Source: Asterias rubens
Lineage: Eukaryota; Echinodermata; Asteroidea; Forcipulatida; Asteriidae
DNA length: 64,000 bases
Assembly: GCF_902459465.1 (NCBI RefSeq)
Contig: NC_047062.1
Span: 560,501-624,500 of the forward strand
Direction: 5' to 3'
Under the pieces are notes generated by a model. That model was not told where the DNA came from. It saw nothing but the letters and a program-made list of their open reading frames with translations, and did no database searches. The translations under genes were made by a program, and so were the position numbers. This document shows positions 1 to 11,645 of this stretch, in pieces; position 1 is the first letter of the stretch, and every line of letters begins with the position of its first letter.

Positions 1-820
1 AGCTAATTTCCTGTTCAAGCTGGTAGCCTGGATGTACAGTGGTTCTTCCAGTATGTTTGTAAATCATCTATGTTCTCATTCTCTTTCAGTAACTCAGCTA
101 ATTTCCTGTTCAAGCTGGTAGCCTGGATGTACAGTGGTTCTTCCAGTATGTTTGTAAATCATCTATGTTCTCTTTCTCTTTCAGTAACTCAGCTAATTTC
201 CTGTGCAAGTTGGTAGCCTGGATGTACAGTGGATCTTCCAGTATGTTTGTAAATCATCTATGTACTCTTTCTCTTTCAGTAACTCGGCTAATTTCCTGTT
301 CAAGCTGGTAGCCTGGATGTACAGTGGTTCTTCCAGTATGTTTGTAAATCATCTATGTTCTCATTCTCTTTCAGTAACTCAGCTAATTTCCTGTTCAAGC
401 TGGTAGCCTGGATGTACAGTGGATCTTCCAGTATGTTTGTAAATCATCTATGTTCTCATTCTCTTTCAGTAACTCAGCTAATTTCCTGTTCAAGCTGGTA
501 GCCTGGATGTACAGTGGTTCTTCCAGTATGTTTGTAAATCATCTATGTTCTCTTTCTCTTTCAGTAACTCGGCTAATTTCCTGTTCAAGCTGGTAGCCTG
601 GATGTACAGTGGATCTTCCAGTATGTTTGTAAATCATCTATGTTCTCATTCTCTTTCAGTAACTCAGCTAATTTCCTGTTCAAGCTGGTAGCCTGGATGT
701 ACAGTGGTTCTTCCAGTATGTTTGTAAATCATCTATGTTCTCATTCTCTTTCAGTAACTCAGCTAATTTCCTGTTCAAGTTGGTAGCCTGGATGTACAGT
801 GGTTCTTCCAGTATGTTTTC
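1..820 (+). repeat. 95-bp tandem array spanning the SLC30A9 intron/exon junction
   Basis: Units begin at 1, 96, 191, 286, 381, 476, 571, 666 and 761, exactly 95 bp apart with only a few substitutions per unit. The array reaches the window edge, so the true copy number is unknown. Each unit holds a pyrimidine tract, TCTTTCAG acceptor, the first coding bases of the exon (NSANFLFKLVAWMYSGSSSM) and a short stretch ending in CATCTATGTTCTC. Only the last unit runs into the rest of the exon (FSEAIHSAAD). Splicing to any earlier unit reads on to an in-frame TAG in the next unit. Confidence 0.95.
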
Positions 821-3800
821 TGAAGCAATTCACTCGGCTGCCGATGTTTGTAATCAGGTCATTCTTGCCTTAGGAATCAGACAGTCCATCAAGAGACCTT
901 CAGCGGATCATCCGTGAGTTTTCTTTATCACAATATTCAACCAACAATATTTAGGCATAATATTTGAATTACTTTAGTCTGATTTTGTTTGGGAAAACCC
1001 CCAGACAAATTATGAATGATTAAAGTTTCCTATATCATAATATTCAACATAATACTCAACAATATTTAGTCTGATTTCTACAAATTGTGATTAAACAGTA
1101 TAGCCTGGAAAGTTTAATAAAGCCTGTACCATGTGAACATGTAGGTCAGCCCCTGTACTCAATAAAATGTTACTACTTGTTTCCAAGGAAATGCCTGAAT
1201 ATGTTGTCAGTTCAAATATAGGTAACCAAAAGTAGCATGTAAGCAGCACACAAGTTTTAAAGTGCACAAATGTGACATATTTTCTAAATAATTTGGATTT
1301 GCAAATGAAACCAATGCTGAGTAAAGGGGCATATCTCAGAGCTTGCTAAGCTAGTGTATTCTTACAACTCTTAATTTGTATTTGTAACTAAGAGATGTTT
1401 TTAAAAATGCCCAGTGTAGCATCTTGCCTGCTAGAAAAGGTCCTGGAGTGTGCAAGGTTACTCATTTTCTAATGGTAGTCTATTCTGGGTTTTTACAGGT
1501 ATGGATTCAGCAGTATTCGATATGTCTCTTCACTCATCAGCGGAGTCGCCATTTTCTGTATCGGTGCTGGCTTTTCTTGTTACCATGGTTTCATGGGATT
1601 AATCCATCCCGAGCCAATGGAATCTCTCTTCTGGTCATACTGTATTCTGGCTGGATCACTTCTAACAGAGGGAGGTAGGTTTATTTCTGCCACCCAAGAG
1701 GGCCCTCAATTCCTGCTCAATGGTTCTGACACAAGCTGTGGTTCAAGCACAGGTATAAGTTCTTGTTCCTGCTATAGTTTTGGCTCTGGTGCAGGCTGTG
1801 GGTCCTCTTCTGGTTCCAGTTTTTTGTTTCAGTTTTGGCTCTATTGCTGGTTACACCTCTGGTCTAGTGCCGTTTCCAGCTCTGTGAGCCCTAACCACTT
1901 CACATGGTATTTTTAGAACATTTCCATGCATTTATAAGTTCTTGTTCTTGCTATAGTTTTGGCTCTGGTGCAGGCTCTGGGTCCTCTTCTGGTTCCAGTT
2001 TTTATTTCATTTCATTTCATTTTTATTTCATTTTATCACAGCATGCAAAAGAAAGATCTCATTTTCCTTTGTGCCGGTAACTCCTCGAGCCGGGCTACGT
2101 CCCGTAGCCTTAGATCTCAAGGGTCTTTCTCAGGATCCTCGCTGTTCCCAAAAGCGCTGCCTTCTGTAATAGATCTACCCTCACATTTGTCCCTATTTCA
2201 TCTAGATGTTTCCCCAGTGCTTTGGGAATGGTGCCAAGTGCTCCAACCACCACGGGGACTACTTTTACCTTTACCTGCCAAATTATTATTATTAGCTGTT
2301 TCGCTAGCAGCGAAACAGCTCTTGTTTTTGTTAAAGTTTTTGTTATTGTTTTTTATTTTTTTATTTTTTTTATTTGTCTGTTTCAGTACTCGCAATTTTT
2401 TGCATACATGTAGTTCCCAAAGATCAATTGCAATGAAACTTTCAGGGATTGAAGGTTATGGTGCAATAATGATCCTAAAGCAAGGATGTCATGATGACGT
2501 CATCACTGGTCACGTGACGTCATCTTAAAGGTGTTTTATGTTAAATGTTTGAAAATCTATATCAAATCAGCCAAACGAAACCGTAGGTTTCTGTTTGCGG
2601 GATGTGGTAGGGATAAATTAGGTCTTCATTTTGTTTTGTGTGCGTGACCTCACATGACCTCTACTTCTGGTTGAAACGGGCCAAAAACGGAAGTGCCCTG
2701 TAACTCAAAAGTGGTAAAAGTTATGAAGATGCTTTCCAAGGACGTAAGTGTCTAGCAAGGGTGGGCAGTTCAAAAAAAATATTGATGACGTCACAAATTG
2801 CAACAGCGCCCTCTAGCGGCAGGTTGAAAAATCGTCAAAATGGACTTTTTTGAAGATGTGTGTGGTGAAGTTTTTTGTAATCACTTTAAATTTTACACAC
2901 ATGTTTACGGTCAGCCAGCCATCATGCGTGTGAAGTTTCAGATCAATGACGTCATCGGGGGTCACGTGACGTGTCCTCAAAGGTGCACTTTTTGAATTAA
3001 TATAACTCCCTAAGTAATTATGCGATCATGTTGAAACTTGGTAGGTTGGTGGATATTGACAAGTTCTTATGAAATGCGACATGACGTCATGATGACGTCA
3101 TCACATGATTTTTTATGATTTTTTCAATTTTTGCACCTTTAACATATAAATTGCTATCTGAATATGGTATAATCCAAATTATTTTTTTATTTATGCCACA
3201 TTGGGCAAATTGCTTTGAATACCCAACAAATTTAAAACTCAGTTGAGAAATTTGAAATTTTTATTGACGAAACAGCTCTGCATTTGTGCACAAATGCAAT
3301 TTAGCTCTAGTTATTATTATTATTATTATTGTTATTATTATTATTATTATTATTATTTATTTGACCTCAACAAATACCACATTGCCACATTGGAACCCTG
3401 ACTTTTATCTTAAATGATGTGATTTTGTGTTTCAGCTACCTTAATGATTGCCATCAATGCTATTAAGAAAGGAGCTAAAGCTAAACAACAGACCTTCATG
3501 GAATATGGTAAGTCACTTCAACTCAAGTCATCATCACAATAATCATGATTGCCAAGGAGTCAATGTCCCCGTGTGTTTTACAGTAAAGAGGGCATTTTAC
3601 ATGACACCGTATTTACAAGTTTACCGTCATTTTCGTGTGCAATTTGTGCATTGGTTTGATTAATTTTGCCATACAGGCTCATCACATGGTATTGGTGTGC
3701 ACAGCAGATGCAGATAACAATTGAACCCAACACTATTTCTGTTCTAATTCTATGGTTCAGTATTATTACAAGTCATTGTGCTGCCACCCACCCATCTAAA

Positions 3801-6800
3801 GTCTCTCATTACAACCAGTAAAAACTGAGAGATATTTCAATGCATAACAAGTCAACACTATTCCTTTTTTTGTTTCCTCAGTGCTGCGTAGCCGAGACCC
3901 AAGTATCAACGTTGTGTTATTAGAAGATGCAGCTGCAGTATTAGGTGTAATGGTTGCTGCTGGATGTATGGGATTGACATCATACACCGGTAACCCTATG
4001 TATGATGCCATGGGATCCATCGCTATTGGAGCTATCTTAGGTTTGTCTTAAATAAGCTAAGACTCTTTAAGGACTGGTCTGAAGATTTGCCTCAATCTTT
4101 AAATATCAAGTAGTAAACAATAAGGAAAACTGACTGGGTAAATTTAAGTTATTTTAGATAATAATAAAAAAAATTCTTAGATCGGGACTTGAAACAACGA
4201 CATCTGGTTTAGCCTGCTGGTGCTTTACTAACTGACCTATCTAGTCTTGAAACAATGACCTCTGGTTTAGCCTGCTGGTGCTCTACTAACTGACCTATCT
4301 AGTCTTGAAACAATGACATCTGGTTTAGCCTGCTGGTACTCTACTAACTGACCTATCTAGTCTTGAAACAACGACATCTGGTTTAGCCTGCTGGTACTCT
4401 ACTAACTGACCTATCTAGTCTTAATGTTGGCTGTCTCTTTATTTTGCCAATATCTCTTTTCAATCTTAATTTCTAAGCACAGTTTGCATATTATTACAAT
4501 ACAAATCTCTAATGATGATATTGGCAACTCATGCTCAGGTCCATGAATGTTATCATAACTTTACCATTTATTTTGTTGCCAGGATGTGTGTCAGGGTTTT
4601 TAATTTACAGTAACACAGAAGCACTATTGGGCCGCTCCATACCAGAGAGTGAACTGATGAGAATAAGCAGTATGCTGGAAAATGATGTCATGGTCAGGTA
4701 AGCAAATAGATATCAAGTTGTTGTTTTATTAAACCTCGACCCTTTTCGCTGGAAAATGAAGTCTGGAATTTGCCAAACAGCTTAAAAATTGTAACATGAA
4801 TTACCTCAAAGCAGGTATGTAAAAGTCCTATACACTCAGCATTCTCTGGGTTCTATTTTTATGGGAATTTCTGACAATTTGGAAGTTCAACCTTTCATTT
4901 TTACTTTTGATTGAAGAAAATAGAGCTTGGTTTGTGTTGGAATTTGATTGGAGTTGAATTGTATTTTGCCTGATTGTTTCTCTGTTGTTGACATAATAGG
5001 GGTGTTTACGATGTAAAGGCTACAGACATGGGAGTTGATACAATCCGATTCAAGGCAGAGGTTGACTTTGATGGAAGAGAAGTGACAAGATCCTACCTTG
5101 ATGGCCAAGATCTAGAGAGTTTACTACAGGTTAGATAAATAAACACTTTCCATCTAGAGATGGAAGGACACCAGGGTCTACATAACTTTGATTGTGGCTG
5201 CCTGGCCAAACAGTTTAGATCCCAATTTCATTGTTCTGTTTAATGTCGGACTCTGTGCTTACCACCTCCATTCTGTGCTTACCACCTCCATTCTGTGCTT
5301 ACCACCTCCATTCTGTGCTTACCACCTCCATTCTGTGCTTACCACCTCCATTCTGTGCTTACCACCTCCATTCTGTGCTTACCACCTCCATTCTGTGCTT
5401 ACCACCTCCATTCTGTGCTTACCACCTCCATTATGTGCGTACCAACTCCATTATGTGCTTACCGCCTCCATTCTGTGCTTACCGCCTCCATTTTGTGCTT
5501 ACCGCCTCCATTCTGTGCTTACCGCCTCCATTCTGTGCTTACCACCTCCATTCTGTGCTTACCACCTCCATTCTGTGCTTACCACCTCCATTCTGTGCTT
5601 ACCACCTCCATTCTGTGCTTACCACCTCCATTCTGTGCTTACCACCTCCATTCTGTGCTTACCACCTCCATTCTGTGCTTACCACCTCCATTCTGTGCTT
5701 ACCACCTCCATTCTGTGCTTACCATCTCCATTCTGTGCTCACTGTGCAAGTGCCAAATTTCTGATGCATACATACATGCAAAAATTGCTGCTAACCTGTG
5801 AAATGCACTTGACTTAAACCCTGGGCCCAATGTCATGGCTCTGCTTACCGCCGAATTCTGCGCTTACGATCGCGATTCCCCGCTTACGTGCAAGCGCCGA
5901 ATTTCTGTGCTAGCCTTCTAAGCATAGAATGCCTAGTAAGGTGAAGTACGCACGCGCAGAAGCCAAAATTCGCCGCTAACCTGTGAAATACGATTGCCGT
6001 AAGCACAGAATTCCCTGCTTCCGCAAGTGCTGATTCTGTGCTTACGGTAAGCAGAGCCATGAAATTGGGCCCTGATTCTTTGCTTATTGTAAGCAGATGC
6101 ATGAATTGGGCGCCTGTCTTTACTCCACTTGGCACTGGTCTATGTTTTAAAGTTGTATTCAATTCAATTTAATTGTTTTATTGTCACACATATATATACA
6201 TATTCACTTCTGTACCTGAGGATAAAGCAATGCAGAGGTTTGGATGTAGCTATGGGAGCAATAAATTAGCTAATTGCACAAATGGACTGTGCAAGTCTTG
6301 CGTTTACTCGATGTACTTGGGACCAAAGAGGTCACAAAAAATGTCTATAGGTGCGATTTTTACCACTCCTCTGGTGTTTCAACCAGAATTCTGCATTTCT
6401 AGAATTCCTGAAAAAGTGTCTGCAACCTTGCAAACTTTGAAGTGGTATTATCCGCTATTGGATGCCATGCCATATAATAGTTTGATTCTTGCTTTGACTT
6501 GATAGGAGTTGAAGACTTACACAACGATGGAAGAGATTGAAGGATTCATGTTGAAACATGGAGAGAAGATTATTGATTCACTTGGAGCTGAGGTAGACAG
6601 GATAGAAAAGGAAATCAAGGTAATTATAGTTCTATTATTTCTACTGCATGTATTGATGATAATTACTGAGAGTTTTTTTATTGTTGATATCTGTAGACAA
6701 CTTTTTATTCCAGGAATATTTGAAATGTTATTAGCATGGTTTCCCTTGTAGTCAATAGACGATGTGACCTATGTTTACATTTAAACCGCCCTCTGTTGAC

Positions 6801-9800
6801 AAAACACTGTATACGTCATGTTTCGCTGGGCAAAAAGACGCGTAGTCGTGGTAAGATTGCATACACTTTCTAGCTGGCTGCCAAAACACAAAGGTTTTGC
6901 CCGGCGGTATGCGCGCGAATCATGTTATGGTTTTCGAGTGACGTCAGAGGTCACATCGTCTATAGAAGGGGCTGCTTACCTGAAGCAAGTATACTGTTTG
7001 AAACGTCGAGACCAGACCAACTATTTTCAGAGCCAACACTACTCCCAATAGAGGACCAGATTTAGACATTTTTTCATGTCGAGTCACACAAATTGCAAAA
7101 GTTTGTTTTATTGTTGATTCTTGTTTATTGGGTGGTTATTGATGACATATCCAAAATCAGACATGAGTTTCAAGCCAGAAGTGACCTAATTTGCATATTT
7201 AAATTAGGTGGTAATTAGCAATCTTTAAAGTCAATTATCTCTAAAACTATTCATTTTATGGACAAGTTTTGTGTTAGAGGTGAATAGAAACCCGACCCTG
7301 AGAATCTAAAAAACATATTTGTATTCTCGATTGACCCTTTACAAATAACTAGGTCAAAGGTCAAGAGGTTAAACATGGTTTAATTGGTTTTCTCCACTCA
7401 AATGCATTTACATGGCATATCATGACAGTGTAATAAATACCATGAACAAATTCTTCGGGTTGAATGATTCCCCCTGTACCAATTGACTTTTATCAATGAC
7501 ATTCAATGAAATAAAACTCACTCAAATGACCTCTCTAACCAGCTAGGTCAAAGGTAAAGTTGTCAACTTCATGTATTTCAACAATTGACCTGAGCTGGAT
7601 TGTTGTCCCTTTTCTCTTGTAGCAAACCTTTAACATCCCCGCCTCCCCACTGTTGCCTCCTCTTGCCCCCCCCCACTCTTTGTTGCCTATAACGGTTGTT
7701 GCCTCCCCAGTTGTTTGGTCCTAAGTTGTTGCCTCCCCATGTTTGCCTCTCCCCCCCCCCCCCCCCCCCCCCCCCCCCGCCTCCCCAGTTGTTGTCTCCC
7801 CTGTTGTTGCCTCCCGTTGCCAACACTGTTGTTGCCTCCCCTATTTTTGTCTCATCTGATTGTCTCCGTTGTTGCCTCCCCTGTTGTTGACTCCCCTGAT
7901 GTTGCCTCCTCTGATGTTGCCTTGCCTGTTGTAGTCTCTCCTGCTGTTGCCTCCCTTGCTGTTTTCTCCCCTGATTGTCTCCCCTGTTGTTGCTTCCCGT
8001 TATGTTGCCTACCCTGTTGTTGCCTCCCCTGCTTTGGCCCCCTGGTTGTTGCCTCCCCTGTTGTTGCCTCCCCTAGTTTTGCTTCCTCTGATTGTCTCTC
8101 ATGATGTTGCCCCTCCCACGCCCCCCCCTTGTTGTTGCATCACCTGATGTTGCCTCCCCATGTGTCCTCCTCCATGTTGCCTCCCCAGGTAGTACCTCCT
8201 CAGGTATTGCTTCCCCTGCTGGTTCATCCTTCTCTGGTGCCTCCCGTTGTTACCTCCCAACCTGTGCCTCCCTAGTTGTTGCCCCCTGTTGTTGCCAGCC
8301 TGTTGTTGCCTCCCTGTTGTTGCCTCTCTGTTGTTGACTCCCAATGTTGCCTCCTCAGCTGGTACCTTCTCAGGTGCCCCCCCCCCCTGGATCCTCCCAA
8401 CTTGTGCCTCCCTCGTTGTTGCCTCTTCCGATTGTCTCCCCTGAAGTTGCCTCCCGTTGCCTACCATGTTGTTGCCTCCCCTATTTTTGCCTCCCCTGAT
8501 GTCTCCCCTGTTGTTGCCTCCCGTTGGCTACACCCTGTTGGTGCCTCCCCTATTTTTTCCTCCTCTGCTTTGGCCCCTTGTTGTTGCCTCCCCTGATGTT
8601 GCCTCCCAACGTGTCCTCCCCCATGTTGCCTCCCCAGCTGGTACCTCGTCAGGTATGGCTTCCCCCGCTGGTTCATCCTCCTCTAGTGCCTCTCGTTGTT
8701 ACCTTCCCAGGTGGTACCTTCTCAAGTGTCCCCCCCCCCCCCCCCCCGCTGGTTCCTCCCAAACTTGTGTCTCCCTTGCTGCTGACTCTATCGTTTAGAG
8801 CACTGTTAACTATAGTTGTTCTGCGGTCGTCTTCTTCACAAGAATTGTATCATGTAGAGCACCATCCGCTATACGCCTTCCCACTGAGCATAATAGGTGA
8901 CCGTATTTTTACCAGCATAGGTCCTCTCTGCCGTCAATGGTTATTTTGCTATACTTTGGAAACTACCTTGGAGGTTATTAGAGGCTCACGCCCCGGTGTT
9001 TGCTTGACGTCCTTATGTAGTTTAGCTTTATCATAGAACAGACAAAGCCTTTTCTCCTACAACCTGAGTTTCATGACATACCAAACATAAAATCGAGTAC
9101 TTTGGCAAATTTTCTGATACACTCATGCGGATACTAAACCGCAATGAAATTAGCTATGCTGTTTAGGGCACATCGCAACTAAGTGGTCTTTATACATTTG
9201 CTGACACATTGACCTTTGACCTAGATGATGACTATTATAGGTCATTTGGGACAGGGTGGAATCATTCAACCTGAAGAATTAATTAATTATTTGTTACACT
9301 GTTATGGTACCACGTACAATGCATTTGAGTGGAGAAAACCAATTAAACGCATGTTTAACCCCTTACAAATATGTTTTTTAGATTCTCAAGGTCAGGTTTC
9401 TATTCACTTCTAACACAAACCTTGTCCATAAAATGAATAGTTTTAGAGATAATTGACCTTAAAGATTGCTAATTACCACCTAATTTAAATATGCAAATTA
9501 GGTCACTTCTGGCTTGAAACTCTTGTCCAATTTTGGATATGTTATCAATAACCACCCAATAAACAAGAATCAACAATAAAACAAACTTTTGCAATTTGTG
9601 TGACTCAAAAGTCTAAATCTGGTCCTCTACAATCGAAATTTACACTTGGTTCTACTGGCAAGTTCACTAGTTAAATGAGTTACTTCTTAAGTTCCACAAT
9701 GCAAAGCTTCAAACATCACTTAAACCTTTTGGTTGCATGCACAGTCTAGCACATGGTGAAGTGTACAAAACATTTTGTAGTCGGGGCATGAGACATGAAA

Positions 9801-9922
9801 TTGAAAACTCATGAAAAATACCAAGTTACCCAATTTCACTGTTTCATAAAATGTTTTATATTTTGTTTGTATCCTAGACATTGAACCCAGAGGTGCGACA
9901 TGTTGACTTGGAGATCTTATGA
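755..9922 (+). CDS. SLC30A9: Zinc transporter 9 (SLC30A9/ZnT9), 3' part of gene, 8 exons visible
   Basis: Exons read as 755-913, 1499-1674, 3436-3507, 3882-4040, 4583-4697, 5000-5129, 6506-6619 and 9878-9922 (stop TGA). All have GT donors and AG acceptors and the frame stays open across joins, giving about 323 residues; the N-terminal exons lie upstream of the window. The product is a cation-diffusion-facilitator zinc transporter; mammalian SLC30A9 is a mitochondrial zinc exporter also described as a nuclear coactivator. Seen: the metal-site helix IHSAAD, the DHPYGFSSIRY stretch, ILLEDxAAVLG-like VVLLEDAAAVLG, SNTEALLGRSIPE, FKAEVDFDGREVTRSYL, FMLKHGEKIIDSLGAEVDR and the very conserved C-terminus NPEVRHVDLEIL. 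The first visible exon is preceded by a 95-bp tandem array carrying copies of its own acceptor and first 67 bases. Introns are packed with minisatellites and inverted-repeat elements, the last being 3.3 kb. Confidence 0.95.
914..1498 (+). other. SLC30A9 intron, no recognised element
   Basis: AT-rich intron between the first two visible exons. A short motif (ATATTCAACAATATTTAG-like) recurs near 935 and 1040. No gene, tandem array or inverted repeat was seen. Confidence 0.6.
1740..2005 (+). repeat. Short direct duplication in SLC30A9 intron
   Basis: The string containing TTCTTGTTC(C/T)TGCTATAG and GGCTCTGGTGCAGGCT occurs at about 1757-1820 and again at about 1938-2000. This is a roughly 70-bp direct repeat about 180 bp apart. 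No coding potential is recognised. Confidence 0.7.
2290..3310 (+). mobile_element. Possible non-autonomous Helitron-like element
   Basis: The segment starts near a perfect hairpin (GCTGTTTCGCTAGCAGCGAAACAGC, about 2295-2319) and ends with a 20-bp palindrome at 3279-3298. Nine bases further it ends in CTAG at 3307-3310, followed by T. A 3' hairpin followed by CTRR and insertion next to T is the classical Helitron end. The body is rich in TGACGTCA and CACGTGAC motifs and has no ORF of note. The 5' end is not securely identified. Confidence 0.35.
3311..3360 (+). repeat. (TTA)n microsatellite
   Basis: A run of TTATTATTA units with one TTG interruption, directly 3' of the candidate Helitron end and about 75 bp before the next SLC30A9 exon. 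Confidence 0.9.
4188..4421 (+). repeat. 58-bp tandem array of a tRNA-like repeat segment
   Basis: Four units with CTTGAAACAA starts at 4188, 4246, 4304 and 4362. The reverse complement contains a degenerate tRNA-type A box (GTTAGTAGAGCACCAGC) and part of a B-box arm. It resembles the longer tRNA-derived repeats at 24.1-24.8 kb, so it is probably a piece of that SINE family amplified in tandem inside a SLC30A9 intron. Confidence 0.8.
5244..5745 (+). repeat. 20-bp minisatellite (TGTGCTTACCACCTCCATTC)n
   Basis: About 25 near-perfect 20-bp units with variants (ACCGCC, TTATGTGC) clustered at 5430-5530. Because 20 is not a multiple of 3, all three frames stay open for up to about 200 codons, but this is a repeat artefact. 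The unit resembles the interior of the neighbouring inverted-repeat element (CTGTGCTTACCGCC...), suggesting it grew out of that element. Confidence 0.95.
5818..6073. mobile_element. Inverted-repeat MITE-like element
   Basis: The left end CTGGGCCCAATGTCATGGCT, followed by CTGCTTACC, is matched by the reverse complement of the right end (GGTAAGCAGAGCCATGAAAT followed by TGGGCCCTG). A partial third terminus lies at about 6073-6115 and a weak one near 5215. The interior is GC-rich with GATCGCGATT motifs. The size and structure fit a hAT-like MITE; no target duplication was verified. Confidence 0.7.
7051..9627. mobile_element. Long-terminal-inverted-repeat DNA element with internal 15-bp satellite (copy 1)
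   Basis: Left arm from about 7051 (GAGGACCAGATTTAGAC) is matched in inverse over roughly 430 bp by the right arm ending at 9627 (GTCTAAATCTGGTCCTC). Both ends abut TA (7049-7050 and 9628-9629), consistent with a TA target duplication. Between the arms lies a C-rich array (about 7600-8790) built on a degenerate TTGTTGCCTCCCCAG unit. No transposase reading frame is seen, so it is non-autonomous. It sits in the last SLC30A9 intron, and a sister copy lies in SLC39A9 intron 1. Confidence 0.9.
7600..8790 (+). repeat. Degenerate TTGTTGCCTCCCCAG minisatellite inside the long-TIR element
   Basis: Dozens of imperfect units of about 15 bp interrupted by poly-C runs (7750-7778, 8727-8747). Long spurious open frames (Leu/Pro/Val/Ala-rich) arise from the repeat and change frame freely, so none is called coding. 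Confidence 0.9.
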
Positions 9923-10034
9923 GGTGTGGAATTAGAGTCTGCTGTAATATTGATTGATGTGCAATACATTCTTAAAGGGATAGAGAGACGAAGGGTAGGG
10001 GCATCAGGGTTGGTAAATGGATTATTGTTGGCTG

Positions 10035-10965
10035 GAACCATTATAGGAACCACTGTAAGAACCACTGCAGAAACTACATCAGGAACCATTATATGAACCA
10101 CTGCAGGAACCACTGCAGGAACTACATCAGGAACCATTATAGGAACCACTGCAGGAACCACTGCAGGAACTACATCAGGAACCATTATATGAACCACTGC
10201 AGGAACCACTGCAGGAACTACATCAGGAACCATTATATGAACCACTGCAGGAACCACTGCAGGAACTACATCAGGAACCATTATATGAACCACTGCAGGA
10301 ACCACTGCAGGAACTACATCAGGAACCACTGCAGGAACCACTGCAGGAACTACATCAGGAACCATTATATGAACCACTGCAGGAACCACTGCAGGAACTA
10401 CATCAGGAACCACTGCAGGAACCACTGCAGGAACTACATCAGGAACCATTATATGAACCACTGCAGGAACCACTGCAGGAACTACATCAGGAACCATTAT
10501 ATGAACCACTGCAGGAACCACTGCAGGAACTACATCAGGAACCACTGCAGGAACCACTGCAGGAACTACATCAGGAACCATTATATGAACCACTGCAGGA
10601 ACCACTGCAGGAACTACATCAGGAACCATTATATGAACCACTGCAGGAACCACTGCAGGAACTACATCAGGAACCATTATATGAACCACTGCAGGAACCA
10701 CTGCAGGAACCACTGCAGGAACTACATCAGGAACCATTATATGAAGCACTGCAGGAACCACTGCAGGAACTATTATAGGAACTATTGCAGGAACCACTGC
10801 AGGAACCACATTATATGAACCACTGCAGGAACCACTGCAGGAACCACTGCAGGAACTACATCAGGAACTACATCAGGAACCATTATATGAACCACTGCAG
10901 GAACCACTGCAGGAACTATTATAGGAACTATTGCAGTAACCCCTGCAGGAACCACTACAAGAACA
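10035..10965 (+). repeat. Composite minisatellite built on AGGAACCACTGC
   Basis: An array of 12- and 18-bp words (AGGAACCACTGC, AGGAACTACATC, AGGAACCATTATATGA) arranged in a higher-order unit of roughly 48-66 bp. It lies about 110 bp after the SLC30A9 stop codon. It produces open frames on both strands (311 codons on minus, 241 on plus) that are repeat artefacts. Confidence 0.95.
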
Positions 10966-10999
10966 TTGTGTACTGTACTGTATTAGATGCATTCACCAC

Positions 11000-11645
11000 A
11001 TGATATCCTATTGCAGGCTGGCATTGTACATCTAACATTTAAAACCACAGCGGATGATATTGAATGGTCAGACAGTAGGAGAGTTGACTGTGAACTGTGT
11101 TAGATGCATTCACCACATGGTATCATATTGCAGGCTGGCATAGTACATCTAACATTTAAAACCACAGTGGATGATATTGAATGGTTAGACAGTAGGAGGG
11201 TTGACTGTGTACTGTGTAGATGCATCACCACATGATATCCTATTGCAGGCTGGCATAGTACATCTAACATTTAAAACCACAGTGGATGATATTGAATGGT
11301 TAGACAGTAGGAGGGTTGACTGTGTACTGTGTAGATGCATTCACCACATGGTATCATATTGCAGCATGACATAGTACATCTTACATTTTAAACTACAGTG
11401 GATGATATTGAATGGTCAGACAGTAGGAGGGTTGACTGTGTACTGTGTAGATGCATCACCACATGATATCATATTGCAGCATGACATAGTACATCTTACA
11501 TTTTAAACCACAGTGGACGATATTGAATGGTTAGACAGTAGGAGGGTTGACTGTGTACTGTGTAGATGCATTCACCACATGGTATCATATTGCAGCCTGG
11601 CATAGTTCACAACCTTAGTGGATAAAATTGAATGGTCAGACAGTG
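11000..11645 (-). repeat. About 118-bp tandem array of a dispersed repeat
   Basis: Six units containing GGCATAGTACATCTAACATT, GATGATATTGAATGGTTAGA and GTGTACTGTGTAGATGCATT. The reverse complement of the unit matches single dispersed segments at about 20050-20300 and 36640-36700, so one copy of an interspersed repeat has been amplified here in tandem. Confidence 0.9.

Noticed and set aside
1-754. Upstream units of the SLC30A9 array as mutually exclusive or additional exons
   Set aside because: They have acceptors but no donor, and they run into an in-frame stop in the next unit, so they cannot act as functional internal exons.
5188-5817. Open frames of up to 209 codons over the 20-bp minisatellite
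   Set aside because: All three forward frames are open because the unit has no stop; content is pure repeat, with no conserved flanks and it lies in a SLC30A9 intron.
9874-10809. 311-codon minus-strand frame (Val/Pro/Ala-rich) and 241-codon plus-strand frame
   Set aside because: Produced by 12/18-bp repeats; the minus frame even overlaps the last SLC30A9 exon in antisense. No sign of selection.
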